From Pseudochrobactrum asaccharolyticum (lineage in GTDB: Bacteria; Pseudomonadota; Alphaproteobacteria; Rhizobiales; Rhizobiaceae): 64,000 nucleotides of DNA. The notes below the pieces were generated by a model, which saw only the letters and a program-made list of their open reading frames with translations, did not search any database and was not told the DNA's origin. How positions within the stretch are numbered: position 1 is the stretch's first letter; each line of letters opens with the position of its first letter. The position numbers and the translations under genes are program-made. The stretch spans positions 62,001-126,000 of the forward strand of contig NZ_QNRH01000001.1 of assembly GCF_003314995.1 (NCBI RefSeq). Reading direction: 5' to 3'. Of the stretch, positions 45,151 through 53,373 are shown in pieces.

Positions 45151-46584
45151 TTATACGTTGAGCAGCAGATATTCCCGCTCCCAAGGGCTGATCACTTCCA
45201 TGAAGGTCTCAAATTCTGCCCGCTTGATCGCTGCAAAAGTGGTTGCAAAACTCTCGCCGAGCAATGCTTTGAGCTCGCTATCCTGCTCAAACAGGCTGAC
45301 GGCCTCAATCAAACCGCGTGGAAGTTCCACCTCGTTGCGGTTGACCGATGTGGCAACCGGCGCATCCGGCATGATCTTGTTTTTCAGGCCGATCAGACCA
45401 CAGGCAAGCGATGCCGCAAGTGCCAGATAAGGATTGGCATCGGAAGACGGGATACGGTTTTCCACGCGCCGCGCCTGCGGATCAGAGCGCGGTACGCGCA
45501 ATGCGGTGGTACGGTTGTCGTAACCCCATTTCACATTGACCGGTGCCGATGCGTCCGGTGTCAGACGGCGATAGGAGTTCACGTAAGGCGCGAACATCAC
45601 CAGAGCATTCGGAATATGACGCTGCATACCACCGATGAAATGATAAAAAGCCTCGCTCTCGGTGCCGTCTTCATTACTGAAAATATTATGGCCGGTCTTT
45701 TTGTCGATGATCGACTGATGGATATGCATTGCCGATCCCGGCTGCCCCTGAATAGGCTTGGCCATGAAGGTTGCATACATATCGTGTTTCAGTGCAGCTT
45801 CGCGGATGGTGCGTTTGAACATGAAAGCCTGATCAGCCAGTTCAATCGGATCACCGTGACGCAGGTTGATTTCCAGCTGACCTGCACCTTCTTCGTGGAT
45901 CAGCGTATCAATTTCCAGCCCCTGTGCCTCGGAGAAGTGGTAAATATCATCGATCAATTCGTCGAATTCGTTGACACCGGCGATGGAGTAACCCTGACCG
46001 CCGCCAATAGCGCGGCCTGAACGGCCGACCGGTGGTGTCAGCGGATAATCGGGATCGGGATTTTTGCGCACCAGATAGAATTCGATTTCCGGCGCAACAA
46101 CCGGCTTGAGGCCGAGTTTGGCATATTCATCCACCACGCGCTTCAGTACGTTGCGCGGAGTGAATTCTGCCACGCGCCCGTCCTGATAAACGAGATCGCA
46201 GAGAACCTGTGCGGTCGGGTCAGATTCCCAAGGCACAACAGTCAATGTGGAAAGATCAGCGACAAGACGCAGATCGCCGTCATCTTCCGGATAGACAAAG
46301 CCGTGGCCGTCATCAGGATAATCACCGGAAATGGTGACCATGAAAACAGCGGATGGCAATGCCAGCGTGGAATTGGAAATGAACTTCTTAGACGGCATCA
46401 TCTTGCCGCGTGCAACGCCCGCCTGATCGGGGGTGATGCATTCAATATCTTCGATATCGCGCCATGCCAGCCATTCAGAAGCTTCTTTCCAGTTTTTGAC
46501 GCCGCGCAGCGACTTGACATAGGCTGGTGTACCGCGACGTACAGCTTTGCGCGGTTTTTTCTTCTCAGTAGGTGTGACAGGCAT
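45151..46584 (-). CDS. puuA: Glutamine synthetase-family protein, gamma-glutamylputrescine synthetase-like
   Basis: A protein of 477 residues with the GS catalytic fold. Active-site blocks: VVAPEIEFYLV (metal Glu), EEGAGQLEINL, GSAMHIHQSI (His of the ammonia/amine site) and NRTTALRVPRS (ATP/phosphate Arg). The N-terminal beta-grasp region is short and preceded by a Lys/Arg-rich stretch (KKKPRKAVRRG). Class III-like GS relatives join glutamate to polyamines. With the PuuB-like gene downstream and a putrescine importer near 51 kb, putrescine is the best substrate, though a different amine cannot be excluded. A housekeeping GlnA is less likely, because the adenylylation loop is absent. Confidence 0.85.
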   Translation of the reverse strand: MPVTPTEKKKPRKAVRRGTPAYVKSLRGVKNWKEASEWLAWRDIEDIECITPDQAGVARGKMMPSKKFISNSTLALPSAVFMVTISGDYPDDGHGFVYPEDDGDLRLVADLSTLTVVPWESDPTAQVLCDLVYQDGRVAEFTPRNVLKRVVDEYAKLGLKPVVAPEIEFYLVRKNPDPDYPLTPPVGRSGRAIGGGQGYSIAGVNEFDELIDDIYHFSEAQGLEIDTLIHEEGAGQLEINLRHGDPIELADQAFMFKRTIREAALKHDMYATFMAKPIQGQPGSAMHIHQSIIDKKTGHNIFSNEDGTESEAFYHFIGGMQRHIPNALVMFAPYVNSYRRLTPDASAPVNVKWGYDNRTTALRVPRSDPQARRVENRIPSSDANPYLALAASLACGLIGLKNKIMPDAPVATSVNRNEVELPRGLIEAVSLFEQDSELKALLGESFATTFAAIKRAEFETFMEVISPWEREYLLLNV

Positions 46585-46717
46585 TGTTCACCGAATATCT
46601 GTTTACGATGTGGCCACCATAGCTTTTGCGGCGGCTTTTGACAAACAGAGTAGCATTTGTACGCAGAAGCGTAAGTCCTGCTGTTAAAAATATTTTTTGC
46701 TTGTGAGAGTGGTGCGG

Positions 46718-46910
46718 GACGCAGGCTGCCCGAAACTGTCCGGTATGATTTGAGGATAATACAAGACAGTCAGTCATGATATCCGGACAGCCTGCGATTG
46801 TGCGGCTCCACCAGAAATAACGACCCCGAGAATGCGGGAGGGGAAGTTGGGGGATGGAGCCGAACCTGAGGGGATCGTGCTGTCCTGCATTGCGAAAATG
46901 GCAGGACAGC
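46718..46910. ncRNA. Structured intergenic region, possible non-coding RNA
   Basis: Three stems follow each other: CTGTCCGG/CCGGACAG (46736-46743 with 46783-46790), extended by CGCAGG/CCTGCG; GGCTCCA/TGGAGCC (46804-46861) enclosing CCCG/CGGG; and a 10-bp perfect GCTGTCCTGC/GCAGGACAGC (46879-46910). The minus strand shows CCTCCC motifs in unpaired parts, as in trans-acting small RNAs of alphaproteobacteria. No clear promoter or U-run is seen, so transcription is unproven. Confidence 0.35.
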
Positions 46911-46951
46911 AGGGAGGATGCTAGAGTTGAGTGGTAGGCGAAGGCGTGCAG

Positions 46952-47150
46952 TTTAGTTTCGTGTCAGAACGACCGGTGTCAGCAGATCACCCCACTGGCC
47001 TGCGCCATGCCCGCATTGCGTAGCATGCAAACTGAAAAGCGCATTGCGTAGCATGCAAATGGAAAAAGCATGGTGGTGCAGGCCAGAGGAAGCTTAATTT
47101 CGTGTCAGAACGACCGGTGTCAGCAGATCGCCCCACTGGCCTGCGCCACC
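46952..47150. repeat. Duplicated 3' end of the 77-residue gene, with tandem repeat
   Basis: The last about 50 bp of the gene at 47094-47327 recur 141 bp downstream (TTTCGTGTCAGAACGACCGG at 46957 and 47098). Between them lies a tandem repeat of GCATTGCGTAGCATGCAAA (47013-47031 and 47041-47059). In frame, the differences in the duplicated coding part are synonymous (GGC/GGT and AAT/AAC). Confidence 0.85.
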
Positions 47151-47327
47151 ATGATGGCGGGCGGAGCGCACCAGCTCAACGGATACGCCGGCTTCAACTG
47201 CTTTCATAACAGCGTGGTTGAGGCGGTGAAGATCATTGGCCAGCATACGGATCGCAGCCTTCTGGTCTTCTGTCATAGCCGAAGCTTGTTCTTCGGCTCG
47301 TTCTTTAACCTGTGGTTTGGTCATCAT
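47094..47327 (-). CDS. Small soluble protein downstream of aceA, unknown
   Basis: A protein of 77 residues. A charged N-terminal helix (KPQVKERAEEQASAMTEDQKA) is followed by AAIRMLANDLHRLNHAVMKAVEAGVSVELVRSARHH and a C-terminal GQWGDLLTPVVLTRN; given as spans, the middle is one long amphipathic helix (about 24-45). No membrane segment. AAGGA lies eight bases before the ATG. It follows aceA on the same strand after about 160 bp, which could reflect co-transcription and a role in C2 metabolism, but I know no function. A second copy of its last about 50 bp lies downstream. Confidence 0.75.
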   Translation of the reverse strand: MMTKPQVKERAEEQASAMTEDQKAAIRMLANDLHRLNHAVMKAVEAGVSVELVRSARHHGGAGQWGDLLTPVVLTRN

Positions 47328-47491
47328 GGTCTTTGTCCTTGGGTTAGAGCGAGATGGTGAGCTGAAGTTGGGGTTGAGATAAAATCCGTAACCGGAAGAG
47401 AGCCATATGGCCGGGTGAAGGAGAGTATCCGGTTACGGATGGCTGTATGCAGAGTGTGACTGGAGTCCGGCTCTGCTGATCCGCCTTTTGC

Positions 47492-48781
47492 TTATTCGGC
47501 AGCAGGACGGAACTGGTCATGTTCGGTCGATTCACTCATGGCCGTTGTCGAAGACTGGCCGCCGGTGATCGCCATGGAGACGGCATCGAAATAGCCGGTG
47601 CCAACCTCGCGCTGGTGTTTGGTTGCTGTGTAGCCATTAACTTCGGCTGCAAATTCAGCCTCCTGCAATTCCGAATAGGCCGCCATCTGACGATCTTTGT
47701 AGCCGCGAGCCAGTTCGAACATGCCGAAATTGAGCTGGTGGAAACCGGCCAGAGTGATGAACTGGAACTTGTAGCCCATTGCTCCCAGTTCGCGCTGGAA
47801 CTTGGCAATCGTGGCGTCGTCGAGGTTCTTCTTCCAGTTGAACGACGGTGAACAATTGTATGCCAGCAGTTTGCCCGGATGTGCTTTATGTACGCCTTCG
47901 GCAAATTTACGCGCCTGTTCCAGATCGGGTTTCGAGGTTTCGCACCAGATCAGATCGCAATGCGGAGCATAGGCCACAGCACGGGCAATACATGGTTCAA
48001 GGCCGTTCTTCACATGGTAGAAACCTTCAACAGTACGTCCCTTGTCATAATCAACAAATGGCTGATCGCGTTCATCAATATCCGAGGTCAGCAGCTTGGC
48101 GGCTTCCGCATCAGTACGGGCGATAACCAGTGTCGGCGTGCCCATAATGTCCGCTGCAAGACGCGCGGCATTCAGGTTGCGGATATGGGCTGCCGTCGGG
48201 ATCAGAACCTTGCCGCCGAGATGGCCGCATTTCTTTTCCGAAGCCAGCTGGTCTTCAAAGTGAACACCGGCAGCGCCAGCCTCAATGAAAGCCTTCATGA
48301 TTTCGAAAGCGTTCAGCGGGCCGCCAAAACCTGCTTCCGCATCAGCAACAATCGGCGCAAACCATGTGTCTACGGAAAGGCCGTTGCCTTCAGCGGTTTC
48401 AATCTGGTCGGCGCGTTGCAAAGTGCGGTTGATGCGCTTGGCCAGTTCCGGTGCAGCATTGGCCGGATAGAGTGACTGATCCGGATACATCGCGGAAGCC
48501 GTATTGGCATCAGCAGCAACCTGCCAGCCGGAGAGGTAAATGGCCTGCAAGCCTGCACGAACCATCTGCATCGCCTGATTGCCGGAGAGGGCGCCCAGTG
48601 CATTGACGAAGTTTTCCTCATGAATGAGTTTCCACAGGCGGTTGGCACCCATTTCAGCCAGACTGTAGCGGATTTCAACCGAACCGCGCAGGCGCTTTAC
48701 ATCTTCAGCAGTATGCGAGCGCTGCAAGCCGTCGAAGCGGCCTTTTGGTGCGGATGGTACCAGATTGTAAAAATCAGTCAT
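47492..48781 (-). CDS. aceA: Isocitrate lyase
   Basis: Splits isocitrate to glyoxylate and succinate, the first step of the glyoxylate shunt for growth on acetate or fatty acids. The protein is 429 residues, the length of the short bacterial type. The catalytic loop KKCGH is at 183-187, with HFEDQLASE before it and [13 protein letters not shown] later. The C-terminal lid region is present. It is transcribed away from an ScfR/RamB-type regulator across a 254-bp region with AT-rich direct repeats. Malate synthase is not in the window. Confidence 0.97.
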   Translation of the reverse strand: MTDFYNLVPSAPKGRFDGLQRSHTAEDVKRLRGSVEIRYSLAEMGANRLWKLIHEENFVNALGALSGNQAMQMVRAGLQAIYLSGWQVAADANTASAMYPDQSLYPANAAPELAKRINRTLQRADQIETAEGNGLSVDTWFAPIVADAEAGFGGPLNAFEIMKAFIEAGAAGVHFEDQLASEKKCGHLGGKVLIPTAAHIRNLNAARLAADIMGTPTLVIARTDAEAAKLLTSDIDERDQPFVDYDKGRTVEGFYHVKNGLEPCIARAVAYAPHCDLIWCETSKPDLEQARKFAEGVHKAHPGKLLAYNCSPSFNWKKNLDDATIAKFQRELGAMGYKFQFITLAGFHQLNFGMFELARGYKDRQMAAYSELQEAEFAAEVNGYTATKHQREVGTGYFDAVSMAITGGQSSTTAMSESTEHDQFRPAAE

Positions 48782-48935
48782 GATCAGATATCCTGTAAAA
48801 CTATATCATCAAATTTTGTGTTGAGTGGTCGTTTTGTCTGTGACCAGATTTACAGACGCTGAGTTCATTGGCTAGAAAAATGCGTAATTTCAGTATTTTA
48901 TTCGGGTTATGCTGTGTGTGTTGTGACAAGGTGAG

Positions 48936-48969
48936 TTTGTAAATTTGTAAGTTTTGTAAATTTGACAAA
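48936..48969. promoter_or_regulatory. Putative ScfR/RamB operator in the aceA-regulator region
   Basis: Repeated TTTGTAAATTTG motifs (48936-48947 and 48953-48964), the second continuing into TTTGACAAAT. RamB sites known from actinobacteria are similar AAA..TTTGCAAA elements. A TTGACA hexamer at 48962 could be the -35 of the regulator gene, giving autoregulation. Confidence 0.5.
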
Positions 48970-49035
48970 TCGCAAAAATTAGTCACATTCTTTACAGATC
49001 GGATAAATCCGGTTGTTTCTTGGAGGGGCAGACCT

Positions 49036-50463
49036 GTGGCAGAACGTAAAATATTTGCCGGTGCACGCATCCGGCGTATCCGCAATGAGCGGGCGCTGAC
49101 ACAGGTTGCGATGGCTGAGGATTTGGGAATTTCGCCATCCTATCTCAATTTGATTGAGCGCAATCAGCGGCCGTTAACGGTACAGCTGCTGCTGAAACTG
49201 GCTTCGGTTTATAAAGTTGATCTGGATCAGTTGCAGGAAGAAACCGGCTCTGTACTGGCCGGATTAAAAGAAGTGTTTTCCGAGCCGCTTTTGGCCGGTG
49301 AATTGCCGGGCGATCAGGAGCTGATCGATATTTGCGAAGCGGCACCGAATGCTGCCGCGGGGGTGCTGAAATTATTCCGCGCTTATCGTGAACAGCAAAA
49401 GCGCCTCACAGACCTGTCCGATATGATGGTGCGTGAGGGGAAAGCGCTGACGCTTGCCCCGACACGCCTGCCATTGGACGAAGTGCGCGAAGTGCTGGCG
49501 CGCAGACCCAATTATTTTGAGCGGATTGAAGCGGAGGCCGACAGTTTCAGTCGCTTACTGAAATCGGATGACGGGCTGGCTGTTGCATTGAAGCAATGGC
49601 TGAAACGCGAACAGTCGATCACCGTACGCACATTACCTGCCGCAACTATGCCAAACTGGCGGCGGCGCTATGACCGCCACTCGTTGCGCTTGTTTATCTC
49701 CGAGCGCCTGTCGGCTTTCGATCAGTTGCGCGAAATCGCTATGGAGGCTGTTTCCATCCGTATGCAGGTGGTGATCGGAGCCGAGCTGGAAGACCTGAAG
49801 CTGAGTTCAGCGGAGGCAAAGCGCATCGCGCGGTTTGAACTGCTGCGCTATGCAGCCCATGCTTTGATGATACCATATACGCCGTTTCGCGAGGCGGCAC
49901 AGCGTGCAAAATATGACATTGATGTGCTGCGCTCGCGTTTCAATGTGTCTTTCGAGCAGGTGGCTTGTCGTCTGACGACACTGCAAAAACAGGGTGCTTC
50001 CGGAATTCCGTTCTTTTTGCAGGAGATTGATCAGGCGGGCAATCGTCTGCGTCATTTCGGGGCGCAAGGCTTTCCGCAGGCGCGATTTGGTGGTGCATGC
50101 CCGAAGTTGCAAATATATAACGCCTTTTCTCAACCACAGCATTATCTGGCTGAGCAGGTCGAGATGCCGGATAAGTTGCAATATCTGACCATCAGCCGCA
50201 CAGTTGAAGGCCCGATGACCGGTTTTGGCGAGCAACCGCGCCGGACTGCATTGATGCTGGGCTGCGAGGCATCCTTTGCGCAGGAGACAGTCTATGCGGC
50301 CTATCTGGCTGGTATGTCTTCCGGCAGTGCGGTCAGTCCGGTTGGAACCGCTTGCCGCCTGTGTGAAAGGCAGGCTTGTCTGGCACGGGCTGAGCCGCCG
50401 CTGACGCGCCCACTGGCGCTGGATGAAATGGTCTCCGGTTTCTCTGCCTATGACTTTCAGTAA
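49036..50463 (+). CDS. Short-chain fatty acyl transcriptional regulator (ScfR/RamB family)
   Basis: A protein of 475 residues from GTG 49036, with GGAGGGG about nine bases upstream. An XRE helix-turn-helix lies at about 8-62 (RIRRIRNERALTQVAMAEDLGISPSYL, recognition region PSYLNLIERNQRP). Then a DUF955/IrrE-like region lacking an obvious HEXXH motif, and a C-terminal DUF2083 domain with Cys clusters (GTACRLCERQACLAR). Relatives include RamB, which controls isocitrate lyase and acetate genes. Its divergent position to aceA strongly suggests that aceA is the target. The two C-terminal Cys pairs could bind metal. Confidence 0.88.
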   Translation: MAERKIFAGARIRRIRNERALTQVAMAEDLGISPSYLNLIERNQRPLTVQLLLKLASVYKVDLDQLQEETGSVLAGLKEVFSEPLLAGELPGDQELIDICEAAPNAAAGVLKLFRAYREQQKRLTDLSDMMVREGKALTLAPTRLPLDEVREVLARRPNYFERIEAEADSFSRLLKSDDGLAVALKQWLKREQSITVRTLPAATMPNWRRRYDRHSLRLFISERLSAFDQLREIAMEAVSIRMQVVIGAELEDLKLSSAEAKRIARFELLRYAAHALMIPYTPFREAAQRAKYDIDVLRSRFNVSFEQVACRLTTLQKQGASGIPFFLQEIDQAGNRLRHFGAQGFPQARFGGACPKLQIYNAFSQPQHYLAEQVEMPDKLQYLTISRTVEGPMTGFGEQPRRTALMLGCEASFAQETVYAAYLAGMSSGSAVSPVGTACRLCERQACLARAEPPLTRPLALDEMVSGFSAYDFQ

Positions 50464-50466
50464 GGG

Positions 50467-50575
50467 TAGAGCATTTGCGAGCCAAAAGTGTGTAGCGCCT
50501 TCGCAGGAAAATCAGTTCGCCGGACTGATTTCTTTTCCCGCTACGATGCGTAGGATAATGCGTAAAATTAAAATT
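50467..50575. repeat. Interspersed repeat with a replaced, hairpin-rich centre
   Basis: The left arm (TAGAGCATTTGCGAGCCAAAAG) and core (GGATAATGCGTAAAA) match the family. Between them lies an about 59-bp insert with nested pairs GTAGCG/CGCTAC and AAATCAGT/ACTGATTT. The right hairpin arm of the family is missing. Confidence 0.75.
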
Positions 50576-50903
50576 TAAAAGCACAGAAGATTCGGGTGTT
50601 TTGCCTGTCATGGTTTCTGTGTGGCATATCTTTGAAAGATAAGGCTTATATCCCTGTTCTCTGGCACTCGTTTTCACCAGAGGAAACGCCTCTTTGTGCG
50701 CTCTTGAGGTCACACAAAGCTTAAAATTGTGTTTATTAAATTCAAATAACCGGCGCTGCGGGTTTTAAGTGTCATCTTCCCGTTGACGAAAGCGAATTAA
50801 TCTCAAAAGGTAACGGAGAATGCACATTGAAGGGCAATGTGCGGGGGACATTTTTTGCCTGTCAGGCGGTTGGCCCCGTTAAGCTTTCTGGACGGAGTGA
50901 CTG
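50576..50903. promoter_or_regulatory. Leader region of the putrescine transporter
   Basis: About 330 bp without a gene. Hairpins CTTTGTG/CACAAAG (about 50692-50719) and GCACATT/AATGTGC (about 50822-50842) could regulate potF. No promoter hexamers are certain. Confidence 0.4.
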
Positions 50904-52016
50904 ATGAAGATCAAAGCCCATTTGCTTTCCTATGTATCGGCCAGTTGCGTGGCGCTTGCTGCCCTGCTGCCGGCACTTCCTGCGGCAGCACAGGAGCGGG
51001 TGCTGAACATCTATAATTGGTCTGATTATATTGATGATTCCATCCTGAAAGACTTTACCAAGGAAACCGGCATCAAGATTGTTTACGATGTCTATGATTC
51101 CAACGAAATCCTTGAAACCAAACTGCTGGCAGGTGGTAGCGGTTACGATATCGTTGTGCCTTCCGCTGAATTTATGGGACGTCAGATCCCTGCAGGTGTT
51201 TTCCAGAAACTGGACAAAGACAAACTGCCAAATCTGAAAAATATGTGGGACGAGATTTCAAGCCGCACCACAGTCTATGATCCAGGCAATGAATATTCGA
51301 TCAACTATATGTGGGGCACCACAGGGATCGGCTTTAACAAAGCTAAGATCAAAGAAGCGCTTGGCACCGATGAAATCGACAGCTGGGATGTGCTGTTCAA
51401 ACCGGAAAATTCTGCAAAGCTGAAAGATTGCGGTATTTACCTGCTGGATTCAGGCAGTGAAATGCTGCGTCCGGCGCTGCATTATCTGGGCTTTGATACC
51501 AATAATCCGACCGCCGAAAGCTTTGCCAAGGCAGAAGAACTTTACCTGAGCATTCGACCGAATATCCGTAAATTCCATTCTTCCGAATATATCAATGCGC
51601 TGGCCAATGGCGATATTTGTATGGCTGTCGGCTATTCCGGTGATATTTTTCAGGCACGTGACCGTGCTGAAGAAGCCAAGAATGGTGTAGAAATCGGTTA
51701 TTCAATCCCGAAAGAAGGCGCTCTGATGTGGTTTGACCAGATGGTGATTCCGGCTGATGCCAAGCATGTGGAAGAAGCCCATGAGTTCATCAACTATATC
51801 ATGCGCCCGGAAGTGATCGCCAAGGCTTCGGACTATGTGTTCTATGCCAATGGTAACAAGGCGTCTCAGGAATTCATCGATAAAGAACTGTTGAATGATC
51901 CGGCAGTTTATCCGAGCGAAGAAGTGATGAAACAGCTCTTCGTGCCGATGCCTTATCCGCCAAAAATCAATCAGATGGCAACCCGTACCTGGACCAAGAT
52001 TGTAACAGGGCACTAA
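50904..52016 (+). CDS. potF: Putrescine/polyamine-binding periplasmic protein
   Basis: The substrate-binding protein of a polyamine ABC importer, 370 residues. A signal peptide is clear (MKIKAHLLSYVSASCVALAA to AQE near residue 30). The mature start VLNIYNWSDYIDDSILKDF is typical of PotD/PotF, followed by YDVYDSNEILETKLLAGGSGYDIVVPS. Binding-site acids and Trp are spread as in PotF, e.g. YMWGTTGIGFN, and WFDQMVIPADAKH. PotF-type specificity for putrescine over spermidine is inferred from the gene order and the adjacent puuA/puuB-like genes. A terminator-like hairpin follows at once. Confidence 0.92.
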   Translation: MKIKAHLLSYVSASCVALAALLPALPAAAQERVLNIYNWSDYIDDSILKDFTKETGIKIVYDVYDSNEILETKLLAGGSGYDIVVPSAEFMGRQIPAGVFQKLDKDKLPNLKNMWDEISSRTTVYDPGNEYSINYMWGTTGIGFNKAKIKEALGTDEIDSWDVLFKPENSAKLKDCGIYLLDSGSEMLRPALHYLGFDTNNPTAESFAKAEELYLSIRPNIRKFHSSEYINALANGDICMAVGYSGDIFQARDRAEEAKNGVEIGYSIPKEGALMWFDQMVIPADAKHVEEAHEFINYIMRPEVIAKASDYVFYANGNKASQEFIDKELLNDPAVYPSEEVMKQLFVPMPYPPKINQMATRTWTKIVTGH

Positions 52017-52023
52017 AATTAAG

Positions 52024-52054
52024 GAACAAACGGGGCATTTGCCCCGTTTGTTTT
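52024..52054 (+). terminator. Hairpin/terminator after potF
   Basis: AACAAACGGGGCA pairs with TGCCCCGTTTGTT, followed by a TTTTATTG run. It probably lowers transcription into the ATPase gene so that binding protein is in excess. Confidence 0.85.
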
Positions 52055-52154
52055 ATTGTCTGAGAGACGTAACAACAGATCGTTTCTGATACATTCTTGT
52101 TGATATTTAAAATTAGCTTCGAGACCGGTAAGCCCCGCAATAAGAGGGAACAGC

Positions 52155-53300
52155 ATGAAATCTTTTGGTAGTTTTCGCCGTAAGTTCGCACCATGGAACG
52201 ATCCGGCTGCCAAACCCTATATTTCCTTCGAGAATATCGTCAAAAAATTCGATGATGTGACAGTGATTGATGATCTGTCGCTGAATATTTTTAATCGCGA
52301 GTTTTTTGCACTGCTCGGGGCCTCCGGTAGCGGTAAGTCGACTTTGATGCGTATGCTGGCGGGTTTTGAGGAGCCGACCTCCGGACGTATCATGCTGGAC
52401 GGGCAGGATTTGCGCGGTATTCCGCCTTATAAGCGCCCTGTGAATATGATGTTCCAGTCCTATGCTTTGTTTCCGCATATGACCGTTGAGCAGAATATTG
52501 CTTTCGGCTTGAAGCAGGATGGCATGGCCAAATCTGAAATAACTGATCGTGTGAATGATATGCTGAAACTGGTAAAGCTGGAGAAGTTCTCCAAGCGCAA
52601 ACCGCATCAGCTTTCCGGTGGTCAGCGCCAGCGTGTGGCTCTGGCACGTGCAGTTGCCAAGCGCCCGAAAGTCTTGCTGCTGGACGAGCCTTTGGGTGCG
52701 CTGGATAAAAAACTACGCGAAGAAACTCAGTTCGAGCTGATGGATTTGCAGATGAATCTCGGCCTGACTTTCTTGATCGTGACCCATGATCAGGAAGAGG
52801 CAATGACTATGGCTGACCGTATCGCTGTGCTCGATAAAGGCCAGATCATGCAGGTTGCGACACCGGCAGAAGTCTATGAAGCGCCAAGCAGCAAATTCGT
52901 TGCGGACTTCATCGGTAATATCAACATTATTGAGGGCGAAGTCAGCCATTTTGCTAATGGTGAAGCGGAGATTGAAAGCGCGGCGAATAGTGTGACGATC
53001 CGCACCAAAACCGCCAAACAGCTGAGTAAAGGGCAAAAGGTCTGGTATGCGATCCGCCCTGAGAAAATCACCCTCAGCCGTGAAAAGCCGGAAGATGCGT
53101 CCATCAATGCCTTGCAGGGTGAGTTGTGGGACATTGCTTATTTCGGCGACATGAACGTATTCCATGTGCGTCTTGCCAATGGCCGTACCATCAAAGCTTC
53201 CAGCATGAACTCTGTGCGTCGCACCGATGATCCGCTGGGTTATGACGAGCAGGTCTGGGTGTCGTTTGAAGATGACGCCGGTATGGTTCTGGTTTCCTGA
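52155..53300 (+). CDS. potG: Polyamine ABC transporter ATP-binding protein
   Basis: A protein of 381 residues. Walker A GASGSGKST, Q-loop MMFQSYALFPHMTV, signature LSGGQRQR, Walker B VLLLDEPLGALD and switch His in IVTHDQEEA are all intact. A C-terminal TOBE-type domain follows (about 285-381). It energises import by the two permeases encoded next. The N-terminus has an extension of about 20 residues before the usual YISFENIVKKF start. A half copy of the interspersed repeat separates it from potH. Confidence 0.94.
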   Translation: MKSFGSFRRKFAPWNDPAAKPYISFENIVKKFDDVTVIDDLSLNIFNREFFALLGASGSGKSTLMRMLAGFEEPTSGRIMLDGQDLRGIPPYKRPVNMMFQSYALFPHMTVEQNIAFGLKQDGMAKSEITDRVNDMLKLVKLEKFSKRKPHQLSGGQRQRVALARAVAKRPKVLLLDEPLGALDKKLREETQFELMDLQMNLGLTFLIVTHDQEEAMTMADRIAVLDKGQIMQVATPAEVYEAPSSKFVADFIGNINIIEGEVSHFANGEAEIESAANSVTIRTKTAKQLSKGQKVWYAIRPEKITLSREKPEDASINALQGELWDIAYFGDMNVFHVRLANGRTIKASSMNSVRRTDDPLGYDEQVWVSFEDDAGMVLVS

Positions 53301-53309
53301 TCACCCAAA

Positions 53310-53349
53310 GCGCATTCCGAAAAGTGTGAGCGGCTTTCGGAATACGCGT
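53310..53349. repeat. Half copy of the interspersed repeat inside the pot operon
   Basis: GCGCATTCCGAAAAGTGTGAGCGGCTTTCGGAATACGCG: the inverted pair ATTCCGAAAG-type arms correspond to the left half of the family; given here as a span. It lies between potG and potH. Confidence 0.75.
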
Positions 53350-53373
53350 CATGAAAGAATTGAGGAGTAGTCC

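Noticed and set aside
45121-46020. 299-codon plus-strand frame
   Set aside because: Antisense to the PuuA-like gene, which has all its catalytic motifs. His/Arg/Cys-rich shadow sequence.
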